Below are positions 25,660-34,155 of a DNA stretch of 55,403 nucleotides, one piece after another. The notes under the pieces are model-generated. The model made no database searches and was not told the origin of the DNA. It saw only the letters and a program-made list of their open reading frames with translations. Numbering within the stretch: position 1 is the first letter of the stretch; every line of letters starts with the position of its first letter. This DNA is from Bryobacterales bacterium (GTDB lineage Bacteria; Acidobacteriota; Terriglobia; Bryobacterales; Bryobacteraceae): NCBI GenBank assembly GCA_016789785.1, contig JAEUQE010000026.1, positions 1 through 55,403 of the forward strand, read 5' to 3'. Both the position numbers and the translations under genes were made by a program.

Positions 25660-28600
25660 TTACTGCCGTCCGAAGTAACCCGCTACATCGAGCACTACGT
25701 GCGCCGGGCGATAAGCAAATACGTCAATCGCCCCGTTTGCGCCTGCTGGAACAAGCACTGAGTTAGTCACCGTCTGCCCTTCGAACGCATTCAGCACGGA
25801 CGCATTCGGCCGCGGCAGACCCGCCGGACCGATCATGAGGAACGGCATCGGACTCCCCCCGGGAAGAGCGGTCGCATGGACGACATATCCCCGTGCGGTC
25901 GCCGGTATCCCGCACGCCGAAGCCGGCAGTGGGACCGTACGCGTCTGCTCGGACCCGAACATCCCGCCAATGCCCCCTGAGGCGCTCCGCGTATCTGCAG
26001 CCCGGCATTGCCGAAGGGGATAGTAGAACAGCCCTTGCCCGTTGTCGGGCGCGAAGTAACCATTGATGTCGATGATCAAATCCGTTCGATCAAAGACATA
26101 TACGTCGATGCTCCCGTTGCTGCTCGCCGGGATGATCACATTGTTCGCCAGCACCCGCCCCGCGGGTGAGTTGATATTCGAGATGTTCGGCTGTGACCCG
26201 CCGGACGGCCAGGCGGTCAGGAACTGCAGCGGACCGCTCGGAACCACGGTCAAAGTCACCGAGTACGCCGATGCCCCCGAGGGCACTTGACAGTACGGCG
26301 TTGCCGGAAACTGGAATGTCCGGCCCGCGCGGCCAACAAGGGACGGGGGCCCGAAGGGTCCTGGTGTGGGCCGGTACTCCGCTCGTGAATCCAACACCCG
26401 GCAGGGCGTCATGGGGAAGAACGCCAGGTTCGATACCTGCCTGTCGTCCGTCATATAGCCGCTGATGTCGACGATGATGTCAGTCTCGTTAGACGCATAC
26501 ACCTGAATTGAGCCGTTGCCCGACTTCACGATCGTTGAATTGGCGACAATCTGCCCGTCTGGCGAACGGATCGTCCAGAACTCCGGCCGCGTCTCACCAT
26601 CCGGCCAGATCGTCACAAAATCGACGCCGCCGCGCGGCACCAGCGTCACGTTCAGCACGTACGCCTTTGCATTGGTGGGCACGCTGCACACATTGGAATC
26701 GGCTACCCGCAGTGTGCGCGTGGCGCCCGCCGCCATGTGGGGAGGACCGAACTGTCCCGTCCGTCCCTCAAAGTTATACTCGGGCCGGGTCTCCATTAAA
26801 CGGCACGGCCGCAAGGAGACGAATCGCAGACCACCCACATCATCTTGATTCAGGGTCTGGTTCACCGTGACGGTGTGCCCCGCGATCATCAGCGTTCCGC
26901 TTCGTGGCCCCCCATCCACTTGCGTTACTGTGATCTGGACCGATCCGTTCCCGGTACCGTATTCACCAGATGTCACGCCAACGAAGGAAGAGTTCGCAGC
27001 CGCCGTCCAGATACAGTCACTCCCCGTGGTCACGCTCACCGTCTGTATCGAACTCGTGCGTGGCGCTGTGATGACCGTGGGCGACACAGTGTAACTGCAC
27101 GACATCGTTGAAAATGCGGGTTGCTGCACGATGTGCAAGCTTTCGCCGCTCACCTCCAAATGGCCCGTGCGCGGCGAACTCGATACGTTAGGCTGCGCCG
27201 TGAAACTCAAGGCCGCGCTGCCCGTGCCGCTGGTCGGCGAGGTCAGCCGCAGCCAGTCGGGAAGCGTCGCGGCTTCCCACGGACAAGCCGCGGATGTCGT
27301 CACCTGGGCTTGATAGGAACCGCCTCCGCTTGGGATGGTCGTGGTCGGCGAGGTCAGTAGGGTCGTACAGCCTGCCGCGGCCTGCACGATGCGCAGGTTC
27401 TTGCCCGCCAGCCCTGGATTGGAGGAACGCTGTTGCGCGTTCGGATTGGCTGCCACCGTCACCGAAACTGTCGCGCTTCCCTTCATTGCACCGAGTGGCG
27501 ACAACGTAACAAATGCCTCCGCCGGGTTCACCGTCCACTCGCAGGACGGGCCAGTATTCACGTATACATCCTCATGCACCCCCGCCGGGCCCGCCGTAAT
27601 CAGGCTGCGGCTGAGTGTGAAGTCACAATTCGTGCTTACGTCGACAAGCGTTCCCGCCGAGTTGTCCGAAAGGTCAGCATCTTCCTCATCCGCGCTCGCG
27701 GTGACATCGTTTCCGAGAACGCTTCCATTGCCCAGGCAGTTCGGACAATTCGGTAATCCGCTGGCGCTCAGCGTGATCATCACCCCTCCCGAACCGCCTC
27801 CGGAAATCACTCCCAGGTTGATCGAGATCAGATTCCCCGTTATGGTGCACGCCCCTTGCGTCGCCACGCAACTGGTGGGCGTGCTCAGCCCAGGCGGAAC
27901 TGCCGCCAGAAGCAATACGTTGCTCGCTGGTCTGATCGAGTCGTTAAAGACCGTGAATTGCAATGTAACCGTCGAGCCGAGCGCAACAGTCACGCGGGGA
28001 GCCGGTGGAGCCCCCGCGGTCTGCACGGTCGCCTGGATCCGCAGATTGACTGGTGCGGATTGGACCTCGGACATCACGAATCTCGGCACCGGTGCCGTGG
28101 CGGAGGCGACAGAGATGCTGCTCCTCGGCGCCAGAACCGCTTCCATCACCATCTGCTGAACTTCCGCGCTGGTTCCATTCTCAACCAGGATCGGAAACTC
28201 GAGGGTTTCGATGGAAGATCCGTTGGTTGAGGTGACCTCATAGACGGCGAAGGCTGCGCCGCTACTCACCATCAGCGCCCGATACAACCCGCCAGCCCGT
28301 GGTTCGCCGGTCAAGGGCGTTCCTCCGGTGCCGTTCCCATCCGCCGAGATCAGACGTGCGGTGTTCCCCCGGCTGGTTTCGGGCGCCCACACGGAAAGGC
28401 CGCCGGCGATGCTCCTCATTCGGACCAACACCCGCGTCGATGTGTCCGCGTTCGCCTCTCTGGCTTCCTCGCTCCGGCTCTTCAAGGCGTCTGCGAATAG
28501 CTCCTGCAACTTGACGGAAACGAATCGCTGTGTGGCCGAAGGCCCGGCTACCGGCGCGTCCTGACGAGAGGTCACGGCCGCGCGCGACAATGCGAGCGTC

Positions 28601-31600
28601 CGAACTGCGTCGGCCAGCCCGATTGGCATAGCAGACTGGATTTGGAAAGCACCCGTGATTGCCGTCCCGCCGACTGCTCCCTCTCCCAGCTTTGCCGCGT
28701 TGGCTCGCACCCCCGTGATCCGGAAACGCCGCGAGATCTCGGATTCGCCGTTGCTGACCGGCACCGAGCGGAAGGCGACGACGTTGTACCCTGCTACCTG
28801 ACCCCGGATGACTCCGCCTCCTCCAATGCTGAGCAAGGCATCGGAGACTCCCGGTGACACGATGCGGCTGGTGAAGTTCGTGTTCAAGGTGATTACGATG
28901 TCCGCCGTCCACACTCCGGAGCCTGCACGCCCTGTGCATTCGATCTCGACAGGCGCAACGAGTTCCGCCAACCCGGATGCTCGAACCGTTGTCGGCGCGA
29001 CAGGGAGGATCCGGCACGTGACCCCCGTCGACTGCTCGCCAGCCTGTGAGACTGTGAATGCCATGCCGCCGGCGCTTACGTTACCCGTTCGCGCGGCTCT
29101 CCCGCTGTTCCGCGCGACGCTGAACGCCACGCTTCCAGGCCCGCTGCCGCTTCCACCGGAGGTCACGGTGAGGAAGCCGGAGTCACTGCTCACGTTATAT
29201 GCACAGCCTGCCGGAGTGATGACATTGAATGCGCCCGCACCGCCCTCCGGAGGGAATGTCCCTCTCTGTGGCGTCAGCGAGTACGTGCAGGTTCGCGGGG
29301 GAGATTGCATAACTTGGAAAGTAAGTCCCGCTATGGTCAGCGCTCCCGTACGACTCACCGTTCCGGTGTTCGCCGAATAACGATACGTAATGGTCGAACT
29401 GCCCGTCCCTTGGAGCGGTGGGTCGATAGTCAGGAATGCAGAGTTGCTGGATGCGCTCCACGGGCAACTCGGAGAACTCATGGAAACCCCCACCGTTCCC
29501 GAGCCTGCACTGCTACCCACCAGCGCACTGGCCGGTGTCAGTCCCGCGGTACACACGGACCCCGCCTGCGATACCGTGTAATTCCGGCCCGCAATCAACA
29601 GCGTCGCCGTGCGGGGAGCAGAATTCGGGTTCGCAGCCACCGAGTATCTGACCTGCCCCGGCCCGGTCCCTGATGCTCCACTCGTAATCGCCACAAACTC
29701 AGCGCTACTCGAGGCTGACCACGAGCAACCCGCCGCGGTACTGACATCGGCTGAGCCCGTTCCAGCTCCCGCATCGAACGATGCCCCTTCGGAAGACAGA
29801 CTGTATACGCACCCGGGAGTCGCGATCGTGAACTGCGCTGGAGCGGAACTCGCGCCGCAGGGCGTGTGGACCGAAACCCCGGCATGCCCGGCCGTCGCGA
29901 CGAAACTCGCTGCCACTTGTGCCGTCAACCGTGTGCTGCTGACAAACGTGGTCGGCAGGCTGGTCCCCTCCCACCGGACCGCGAAACCCGAAGCGAAGTT
30001 CTGTCCGTTGACAGTCAGGGTGAACGCACTACTCTGCGCATCCACAGTTCCGGGACTCAAATTGGAGATAGCCGGACCGTTCACGGAAAATTGCAGGGAA
30101 TTTGACGCTGCCGCTCCTGGATTGATCACGGATATCGGGAGCACACCGGGTGTGTTGATCAAATTAGCCGGCACCACTACCTGAATCTGGCTGGAACCGG
30201 CGGAACTGGGCGCCAACTCGGTCCCTCCCAGTATCACGGTCGCCCCCGCGTCAATGGCCGATCCGGTCAGAGTCAGAGTGGTCGGTGCGGAACAGACAAT
30301 GACGCTGTTTGGCGTAACTGTGCTGAGTACGGCGGGGGGCAGGCTGGAAATCGTGAACTCCAGACCGCTCGTCGTGAAACCGCAAGCCGTCGCTACCGTG
30401 ACCGTGGCTCTGCCCACAGTGGCGACGAGAGAACTGGCAACGCTCGCCGTCAACTGCGATGTGCCGGCGAATGTAGTCGTGAGCGGACTCCCATTCCAGC
30501 GAACCGTGTCACCCTGCACAAAGTTCGAGCCATTGACAGTCAGCGTGAATGAGCCGTTCCCGGCGATCATGGAGGCGGGACTGAGACTCGTCATTGCTGG
30601 AGCGGTCACCGTAAACGAAGTCGCGTTCGACGTCACCCCGCCAGGGTTCGTCACCACCAGGGCAGGCGAACCCGGACTGCTCAGTAGACTGGATGGCACG
30701 GTTGCCTGCAGTTGCGTTGCGCTCTGGAACGCGGTCGCAAGATCGGTGGACCCCAGTCGCGGAACGCTGAGGTAAACGAAGTTCGATCCCGAGATCGCCA
30801 ACGCGACGGCGCCGCTACAAACTCGCGCGCTCGTCGGCGTGATGCTGCTGATCGTGGGCACCGAGGGGGCAGACACCGTGAAGGTCTGTACGTTCGATAC
30901 TGTGCCGCAAGGTGCAACCACGGTGATGCTGACAAGACCCTGGGTCTCCACCAGGCTCGCCGGAACAGCCGCCCTCAATTGCGATGCCCCAACAAACGTC
31001 GTTGACAACGCCGTGCTGCCCCAGCGGACCACATCCGCGGAGCCGAAATCCGAGCCGTTCACGGTCAGGGTGAAGGAACCGCTACGGGCTGCGACGGAAG
31101 TCGGCTGAGTGCTTTGTATCGACGCACCCAGAACCCCGAAACTGACTGTATTGGAGATAGGACTGCCCCCAGCGGCGGCGACCGAGATACTCGCCGTGCC
31201 ACGACTCGTCAGGTTCACCGCGGGCACCGTCGCGGTGAGCATGATACTGCTGACAGAGGTTGTCGCAAGCGCCGTGGAATTCCAGCGGACCGCAGCGTCG
31301 CTCGAGAAGTTCAGCCCATTCACGGTCAGGACGAACTCCGGACTGCAAACCTGCCGGGAGGAGGGGGAGATCGACATGATCTGTGGCGCGGGAACAACCG
31401 CTATCTGGAACTGCGCGGATTTCGAGTACCCGTCGGCGTCGGTGACCCTGGCGCAAACGTAATATGTCCCGGCGCTGCTGGCAGTGCCGCTAATCGCGCC
31501 ACTCGAGGAGAGTGCAAACGGTCCCGGGTCGCCCAAAGCGTAGCAAGGTCCCGGAAGGCCGCTGGTATAGCGGGACCATGCGAGGGGAGAAGTCCCGCCA

Positions 31601-32301
31601 CTTGCGGCAAGCTGATAGTAATAGGACCGTCCAACTGCCCCCTGCGGTAAGGTGGTCGGCGATGTGATCAGAAGAGGGGCAACAACGGTGACGGTCTGGG
31701 CGTTGGAGACTCCGCCCAGGGGTGTCACCACGTCCACTTGAGCCGGCCCAAGTGTACTACCGGACGGCATCGAAGTGCGCAGTTCGCTGCTGGAGTAATA
31801 AGTTGTCGAGGCCACAGGTGTTCCGTTCCACCGAATTCGAGTCAGATTGGGGGTGGACCGGAAGTTCGCTCCCCGGACAATCAGCGAAAAGCTCATGTCG
31901 GAGGGCACTCGAACGGGAGCGACCGAGTCGACTCGCGGTGTGGCTACAACCGTAATTGGGACCGTGTTGGAAAACCTCAGGGGCGTCGAACCCACCGAGA
32001 CCTGGATGCTGGCGGTTTCAGCTCCGTTGAGCACGCTGTTGGGAACAGCGGCGGTGAGCAGAGAGGTGCCGTAGTAGGTCGTCCCCAAAGCGACTCTCGT
32101 TCCGGAGGCGGTAATCCAGGTGACCTTGGGCTCGATGATTCTTATTGGCGGGTCTGTGAAGTACAGGAGAAATCCACTCCCATTCACCGTCAAGGTAAAA
32201 CCGGGATCCCCGACGGTTGCCGTGGCCGGCGAGATGCTCGTGATCACCGGTTGTGCAGTCAGACTTCCCACGAAAAGCAGGAACGCGAACAGACGCTTCA
32301 T
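25660..32301 (-). CDS. Giant secreted IPT/TIG-BACON repeat protein
   Basis: A 2213-residue exported protein. The signal peptide is MKRLFAFLLFVGSLTAQ. In order: two IPT/TIG domains (~18-205), one He_PIG-type Ig domain (~210-310), six more IPT/TIG (~310-850), three BACON domains (~855-1115), a ~340-residue segment of unknown fold, a DUF11-like domain (~1460-1585) with LQFTVFNDS, three more BACON domains, and three C-terminal repeats of ~125 residues. Each C-terminal repeat opens F-x-P/L-x-x-CR and closes DI-x-GY. IPT and BACON domains bind surfaces, carbohydrate or mucin-like polymers, so an adhesin or sugar-binding surface protein is likely. The start was moved from 32346 to the ATG at 32301, where the signal peptide begins. 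No cell-wall or PEP-CTERM anchor is seen. Confidence 0.88.
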   Translation of the reverse strand: MKRLFAFLLFVGSLTAQPVITSISPATATVGDPGFTLTVNGSGFLLYFTDPPIRIIEPKVTWITASGTRVALGTTYYGTSLLTAAVPNSVLNGAETASIQVSVGSTPLRFSNTVPITVVATPRVDSVAPVRVPSDMSFSLIVRGANFRSTPNLTRIRWNGTPVASTTYYSSSELRTSMPSGSTLGPAQVDVVTPLGGVSNAQTVTVVAPLLITSPTTLPQGAVGRSYYYQLAASGGTSPLAWSRYTSGLPGPCYALGDPGPFALSSSGAISGTASSAGTYYVCARVTDADGYSKSAQFQIAVVPAPQIMSISPSSRQVCSPEFVLTVNGLNFSSDAAVRWNSTALATTSVSSIMLTATVPAVNLTSRGTASISVAAAGGSPISNTVSFGVLGASIQSTQPTSVAARSGSFTLTVNGSDFGSADVVRWGSTALSTTFVGASQLRAAVPASLVETQGLVSITVVAPCGTVSNVQTFTVSAPSVPTISSITPTSARVCSGAVALAISGSNFVYLSVPRLGSTDLATAFQSATQLQATVPSSLLSSPGSPALVVTNPGGVTSNATSFTVTAPAMTSLSPASMIAGNGSFTLTVNGSNFVQGDTVRWNGSPLTTTFAGTSQLTASVASSLVATVGRATVTVATACGFTTSGLEFTISSLPPAVLSTVTPNSVIVCSAPTTLTLTGSAIDAGATVILGGTELAPSSAGSSQIQVVVPANLINTPGVLPISVINPGAAASNSLQFSVNGPAISNLSPGTVDAQSSAFTLTVNGQNFASGFAVRWEGTSLPTTFVSSTRLTAQVAASFVATAGHAGVSVHTPCGASSAPAQFTIATPGCVYSLSSEGASFDAGAGTGSADVSTAAGCSWSASSSAEFVAITSGASGTGPGQVRYSVAANPNSAPRTATLLIAGRNYTVSQAGSVCTAGLTPASALVGSSAGSGTVGVSMSSPSCPWSASSNSAFLTIDPPLQGTGSSTITYRYSANTGTVSRTGALTIAGLTFQVMQSPPRTCTYSLTPQRGTFPPEGGAGAFNVITPAGCAYNVSSDSGFLTVTSGGSGSGPGSVAFSVARNSGRAARTGNVSAGGMAFTVSQAGEQSTGVTCRILPVAPTTVRASGLAELVAPVEIECTGRAGSGVWTADIVITLNTNFTSRIVSPGVSDALLSIGGGGVIRGQVAGYNVVAFRSVPVSNGESEISRRFRITGVRANAAKLGEGAVGGTAITGAFQIQSAMPIGLADAVRTLALSRAAVTSRQDAPVAGPSATQRFVSVKLQELFADALKSRSEEAREANADTSTRVLVRMRSIAGGLSVWAPETSRGNTARLISADGNGTGGTPLTGEPRAGGLYRALMVSSGAAFAVYEVTSTNGSSIETLEFPILVENGTSAEVQQMVMEAVLAPRSSISVASATAPVPRFVMSEVQSAPVNLRIQATVQTAGAPPAPRVTVALGSTVTLQFTVFNDSIRPASNVLLLAAVPPGLSTPTSCVATQGACTITGNLISINLGVISGGGSGGVMITLSASGLPNCPNCLGNGSVLGNDVTASADEEDADLSDNSAGTLVDVSTNCDFTLSRSLITAGPAGVHEDVYVNTGPSCEWTVNPAEAFVTLSPLGAMKGSATVSVTVAANPNAQQRSSNPGLAGKNLRIVQAAAGCTTLLTSPTTTIPSGGGSYQAQVTTSAACPWEAATLPDWLRLTSPTSGTGSAALSFTAQPNVSSSPRTGHLEVSGESLHIVQQPAFSTMSCSYTVSPTVITAPRTSSIQTVSVTTGSDCIWTAAANSSFVGVTSGEYGTGNGSVQITVTQVDGGPRSGTLMIAGHTVTVNQTLNQDDVGGLRFVSLRPCRLMETRPEYNFEGRTGQFGPPHMAAGATRTLRVADSNVCSVPTNAKAYVLNVTLVPRGGVDFVTIWPDGETRPEFWTIRSPDGQIVANSTIVKSGNGSIQVYASNETDIIVDISGYMTDDRQVSNLAFFPMTPCRVLDSRAEYRPTPGPFGPPSLVGRAGRTFQFPATPYCQVPSGASAYSVTLTVVPSGPLQFLTAWPSGGSQPNISNINSPAGRVLANNVIIPASSNGSIDVYVFDRTDLIIDINGYFAPDNGQGLFYYPLRQCRAADTRSASGGIGGMFGSEQTRTVPLPASACGIPATARGYVVHATALPGGSPMPFLMIGPAGLPRPNASVLNAFEGQTVTNSVLVPAGANGAIDVFAYRPAHVVLDVAGYFGRQ

Positions 32302-32336
32302 GGCTGGCCTCTCTGCCACCGCCGCCATGCCCTGTG

Positions 32337-32360
32337 AATGAGTCAACTCATCGACTCATT
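32337..32360. promoter_or_regulatory. Inverted repeat upstream of the giant protein gene
   Basis: Arms AATGAGTC and GACTCATT flank AACTCATC, which itself carries a further ACTCA half-site. It lies 36-59 bp before the ATG of the giant gene. It could be an operator or a 5' UTR hairpin. Confidence 0.45.
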
Positions 32361-32713
32361 GATGGCAACGGCACAGTTGGATCGAGGGCTGATGAAGACA
32401 CCCTCTCGCGAGCCAACCGAAGGCTCTCCCAATCAGCCGGCCCAAGCAGCAATTGAGCATGCGGCGGTCATACGCCCCTCAGATTGAGGTGGCCTAAGCA
32501 TGCTGTCAAGCGTCAAACCACGCCATGAAACGTGAGGAATCCCCCATGAAAGGTCAGAGAATTTCTTGAGATGCGGAAGTTCTCACGTTTCCGTCAATAT
32601 GGGTTGAGGACGAGCCCTCGGGTGGAAATCCGGAACACCGAAAAAGCCTGCGTCCAGACGTTCGAAGAGGGAGCCAGCCCCTCCGCTTCTCCAGAAATCG
32701 TAAACTGAACCTT

Positions 32714-32729
32714 TCAGTCCAGGGACTGA
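32714..32729. promoter_or_regulatory. Palindrome over the ribosome site of the DUF1801 gene
   Basis: TCAGTCCAGGGACTGA is a perfect inverted repeat with a 2-nt centre, ending 4 nt before the ATG at 32734. It covers the place a ribosome would bind, so it could act as operator or translational block. It may also be a member of the TC/AG-centred palindrome family. Confidence 0.4.
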
Positions 32730-32733
32730 TCCC

Positions 32734-33108
32734 ATGCCCAGATTCACCACAGTCGACGAATACATCGCGGCGCAGCCCGAAACCTCCCGCCCCATCCTGG
32801 AGCGTGTCCGGGCCATCATCCGCAAAGCGCTCCCGAAGGCCGAGGAAGTGATTTCCTACTCCATCGCCGCTTACCGCCTGCATGGCCGCGTGGTAATTTA
32901 CTTCGCCGGTTGGAAGCAGCACTACTCGGTGTATCCCGCCACCGCCCAAGCCGTGGCCGCCATGAAAGACGAACTCGCGCCTTATGAGATGTCGAAAGGC
33001 ACCATCCGTTTTCCGCTCGACGCCCCGGTGCCCGCGAAACTGATTGCCAAATTCGCCAAACTCCGCGCCGCCGAGGAGGCCGGGCGCGCCGCCGCCCGCG
33101 CCCGCTAA
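32734..33108 (+). CDS. DUF1801 (YdhG-like) protein
   Basis: A 124-residue single-domain protein. The marks of DUF1801 are an early VDEYIAAQP, a central EEVISYSIAAYRLHGRVVIYFA, the HYSVYP strand and a KGTIRFPLDAPVP ending. The fold is the YdhG/frataxin-like alpha-beta sandwich; some relatives have been called iron chaperones, but activity is not established. The Ala/Arg-rich tail (EEAGRAAARAR) is extra. It is a single gene, converging on the PEP-CTERM protein with no space between the two stops. Confidence 0.85.
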   Translation: MPRFTTVDEYIAAQPETSRPILERVRAIIRKALPKAEEVISYSIAAYRLHGRVVIYFAGWKQHYSVYPATAQAVAAMKDELAPYEMSKGTIRFPLDAPVPAKLIAKFAKLRAAEEAGRAAARAR

Positions 33109-33738
33109 CTAACGCCGGCCAGTCACCTTCCGCATAACCACCGAAAGCCCAAGCACACCCGCAACCCACGTCGCCGGTTCCGGCACATCGGCCACCGGTG
33201 TGCCACGGACCTCGAAAGCCGATGCATTCCCGCCGGTGCCGAACCAGCCGAACCCCAGGAAAACCTGTGTCGGCCGGGTTTCCAGCGGAGAGGCAATAAA
33301 CCAGACACCACCCGAGGAAACTGCAGTGAGCCCCACCCAGTAGTTGGTATTCGCCGACAGCGTGAGTGACGGGATGTTCACGATGGGCAACGCCGCCCAC
33401 CCGCCGTTGAACACATCCATAAATTCCTGCGTGGGAGTCGCCAGGGCTTGACCGAGCAGCGTACCCACACCGCCACTATTGTCGGAGTATATCTGGACCC
33501 AGTATTGCGCCCCCGCCTCGATACCGATGCCGCGCGTGAGGGCCACGGTGACCTCAATGTCGGTGAAGCCGCTCGCACTGGTCGTGAACCGCATCGCACG
33601 CCCGTTGGTATCGAACGTGTATCCGCCCGTGGTGATCGGACCGCTACCCAGGTTTCCATCGATAATCAAAGAAAGCGCGGGCAACGCGCCGAGAATCGCC
33701 AGCACCCCCACACGTCCCGCGTGAAGTAAAAACGGCAT
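33109..33738 (-). CDS. PEP-CTERM exported protein
   Basis: A 209-residue protein with a signal peptide at the N-terminus (MPFLLHAGRVGVLAILGALPALS). A beta-rich body resembles other choice-of-anchor domains. The C-terminal sorting signal is VPEPATW followed by a hydrophobic span and the basic end RKVTGRR. This tail is removed and replaced by an exosortase/archaeosortase-like enzyme, which sends the protein to the cell surface or exopolysaccharide. No exosortase gene is in the window. The start is ATG at 33738, with GGAGG 8 nt upstream. It converges tail-to-tail with the DUF1801 gene. Confidence 0.85.
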   Translation of the reverse strand: MPFLLHAGRVGVLAILGALPALSLIIDGNLGSGPITTGGYTFDTNGRAMRFTTSASGFTDIEVTVALTRGIGIEAGAQYWVQIYSDNSGGVGTLLGQALATPTQEFMDVFNGGWAALPIVNIPSLTLSANTNYWVGLTAVSSGGVWFIASPLETRPTQVFLGFGWFGTGGNASAFEVRGTPVADVPEPATWVAGVLGLSVVMRKVTGRR

Positions 33739-34155
33739 GAACCATCCTCCGAGACACGCCTGCACTGGAAAAGTTGGAAGGCGTCAGTTTTCCTGCCGTC
33801 CACAGCCTACCAGCGCCGGGACCGCATGGGGAGAAGAGAATGACAAAGTGGGCTGGACGATCCACGAATCGGGCATGAAGCCCCGGAAGAGAGCCGGGTT
33901 CGCCCAGTACTCCAGTCACGCCACAACCCGGCACAACGCCCAAGACCCCGAACCCGCCAAATCCTCCTAACCCTCTCACCGCAAGACACTTACAAGCATT
34001 CTGGAATTTGCAGAACGACCCGCCGGCGACTCCGGCCGCACTCGCTGGGGCCACTGCAATCCACGTCCGAACCCCGCCCCGACCGCACCCGACGCCGCTC
34101 GATTCCCAAAAGCCCCAGACCTCACCAGCAATACAAACCATGGGAAAATGGCAAG
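33739..34155. other. Divergent intergenic region before alaS
   Basis: This 417-bp space must hold the promoters of the PEP-CTERM gene and alaS. ORFs here are low-complexity (Gly/Val- or Pro-rich) frames without ribosome sites. No recognisable T-box, riboswitch or operator was seen. Confidence 0.4.

Larger units (their letters stand above)
32302..32733. other. Divergent intergenic region
   Basis: This 432-bp space lies between the giant repeat protein and the DUF1801 gene. It holds inverted repeats at 32337-32360 and 32714-32729 (listed separately) and a small GAGCC/GGCTC pair at 32410-32426. No convincing ORF was found. Confidence 0.5.
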
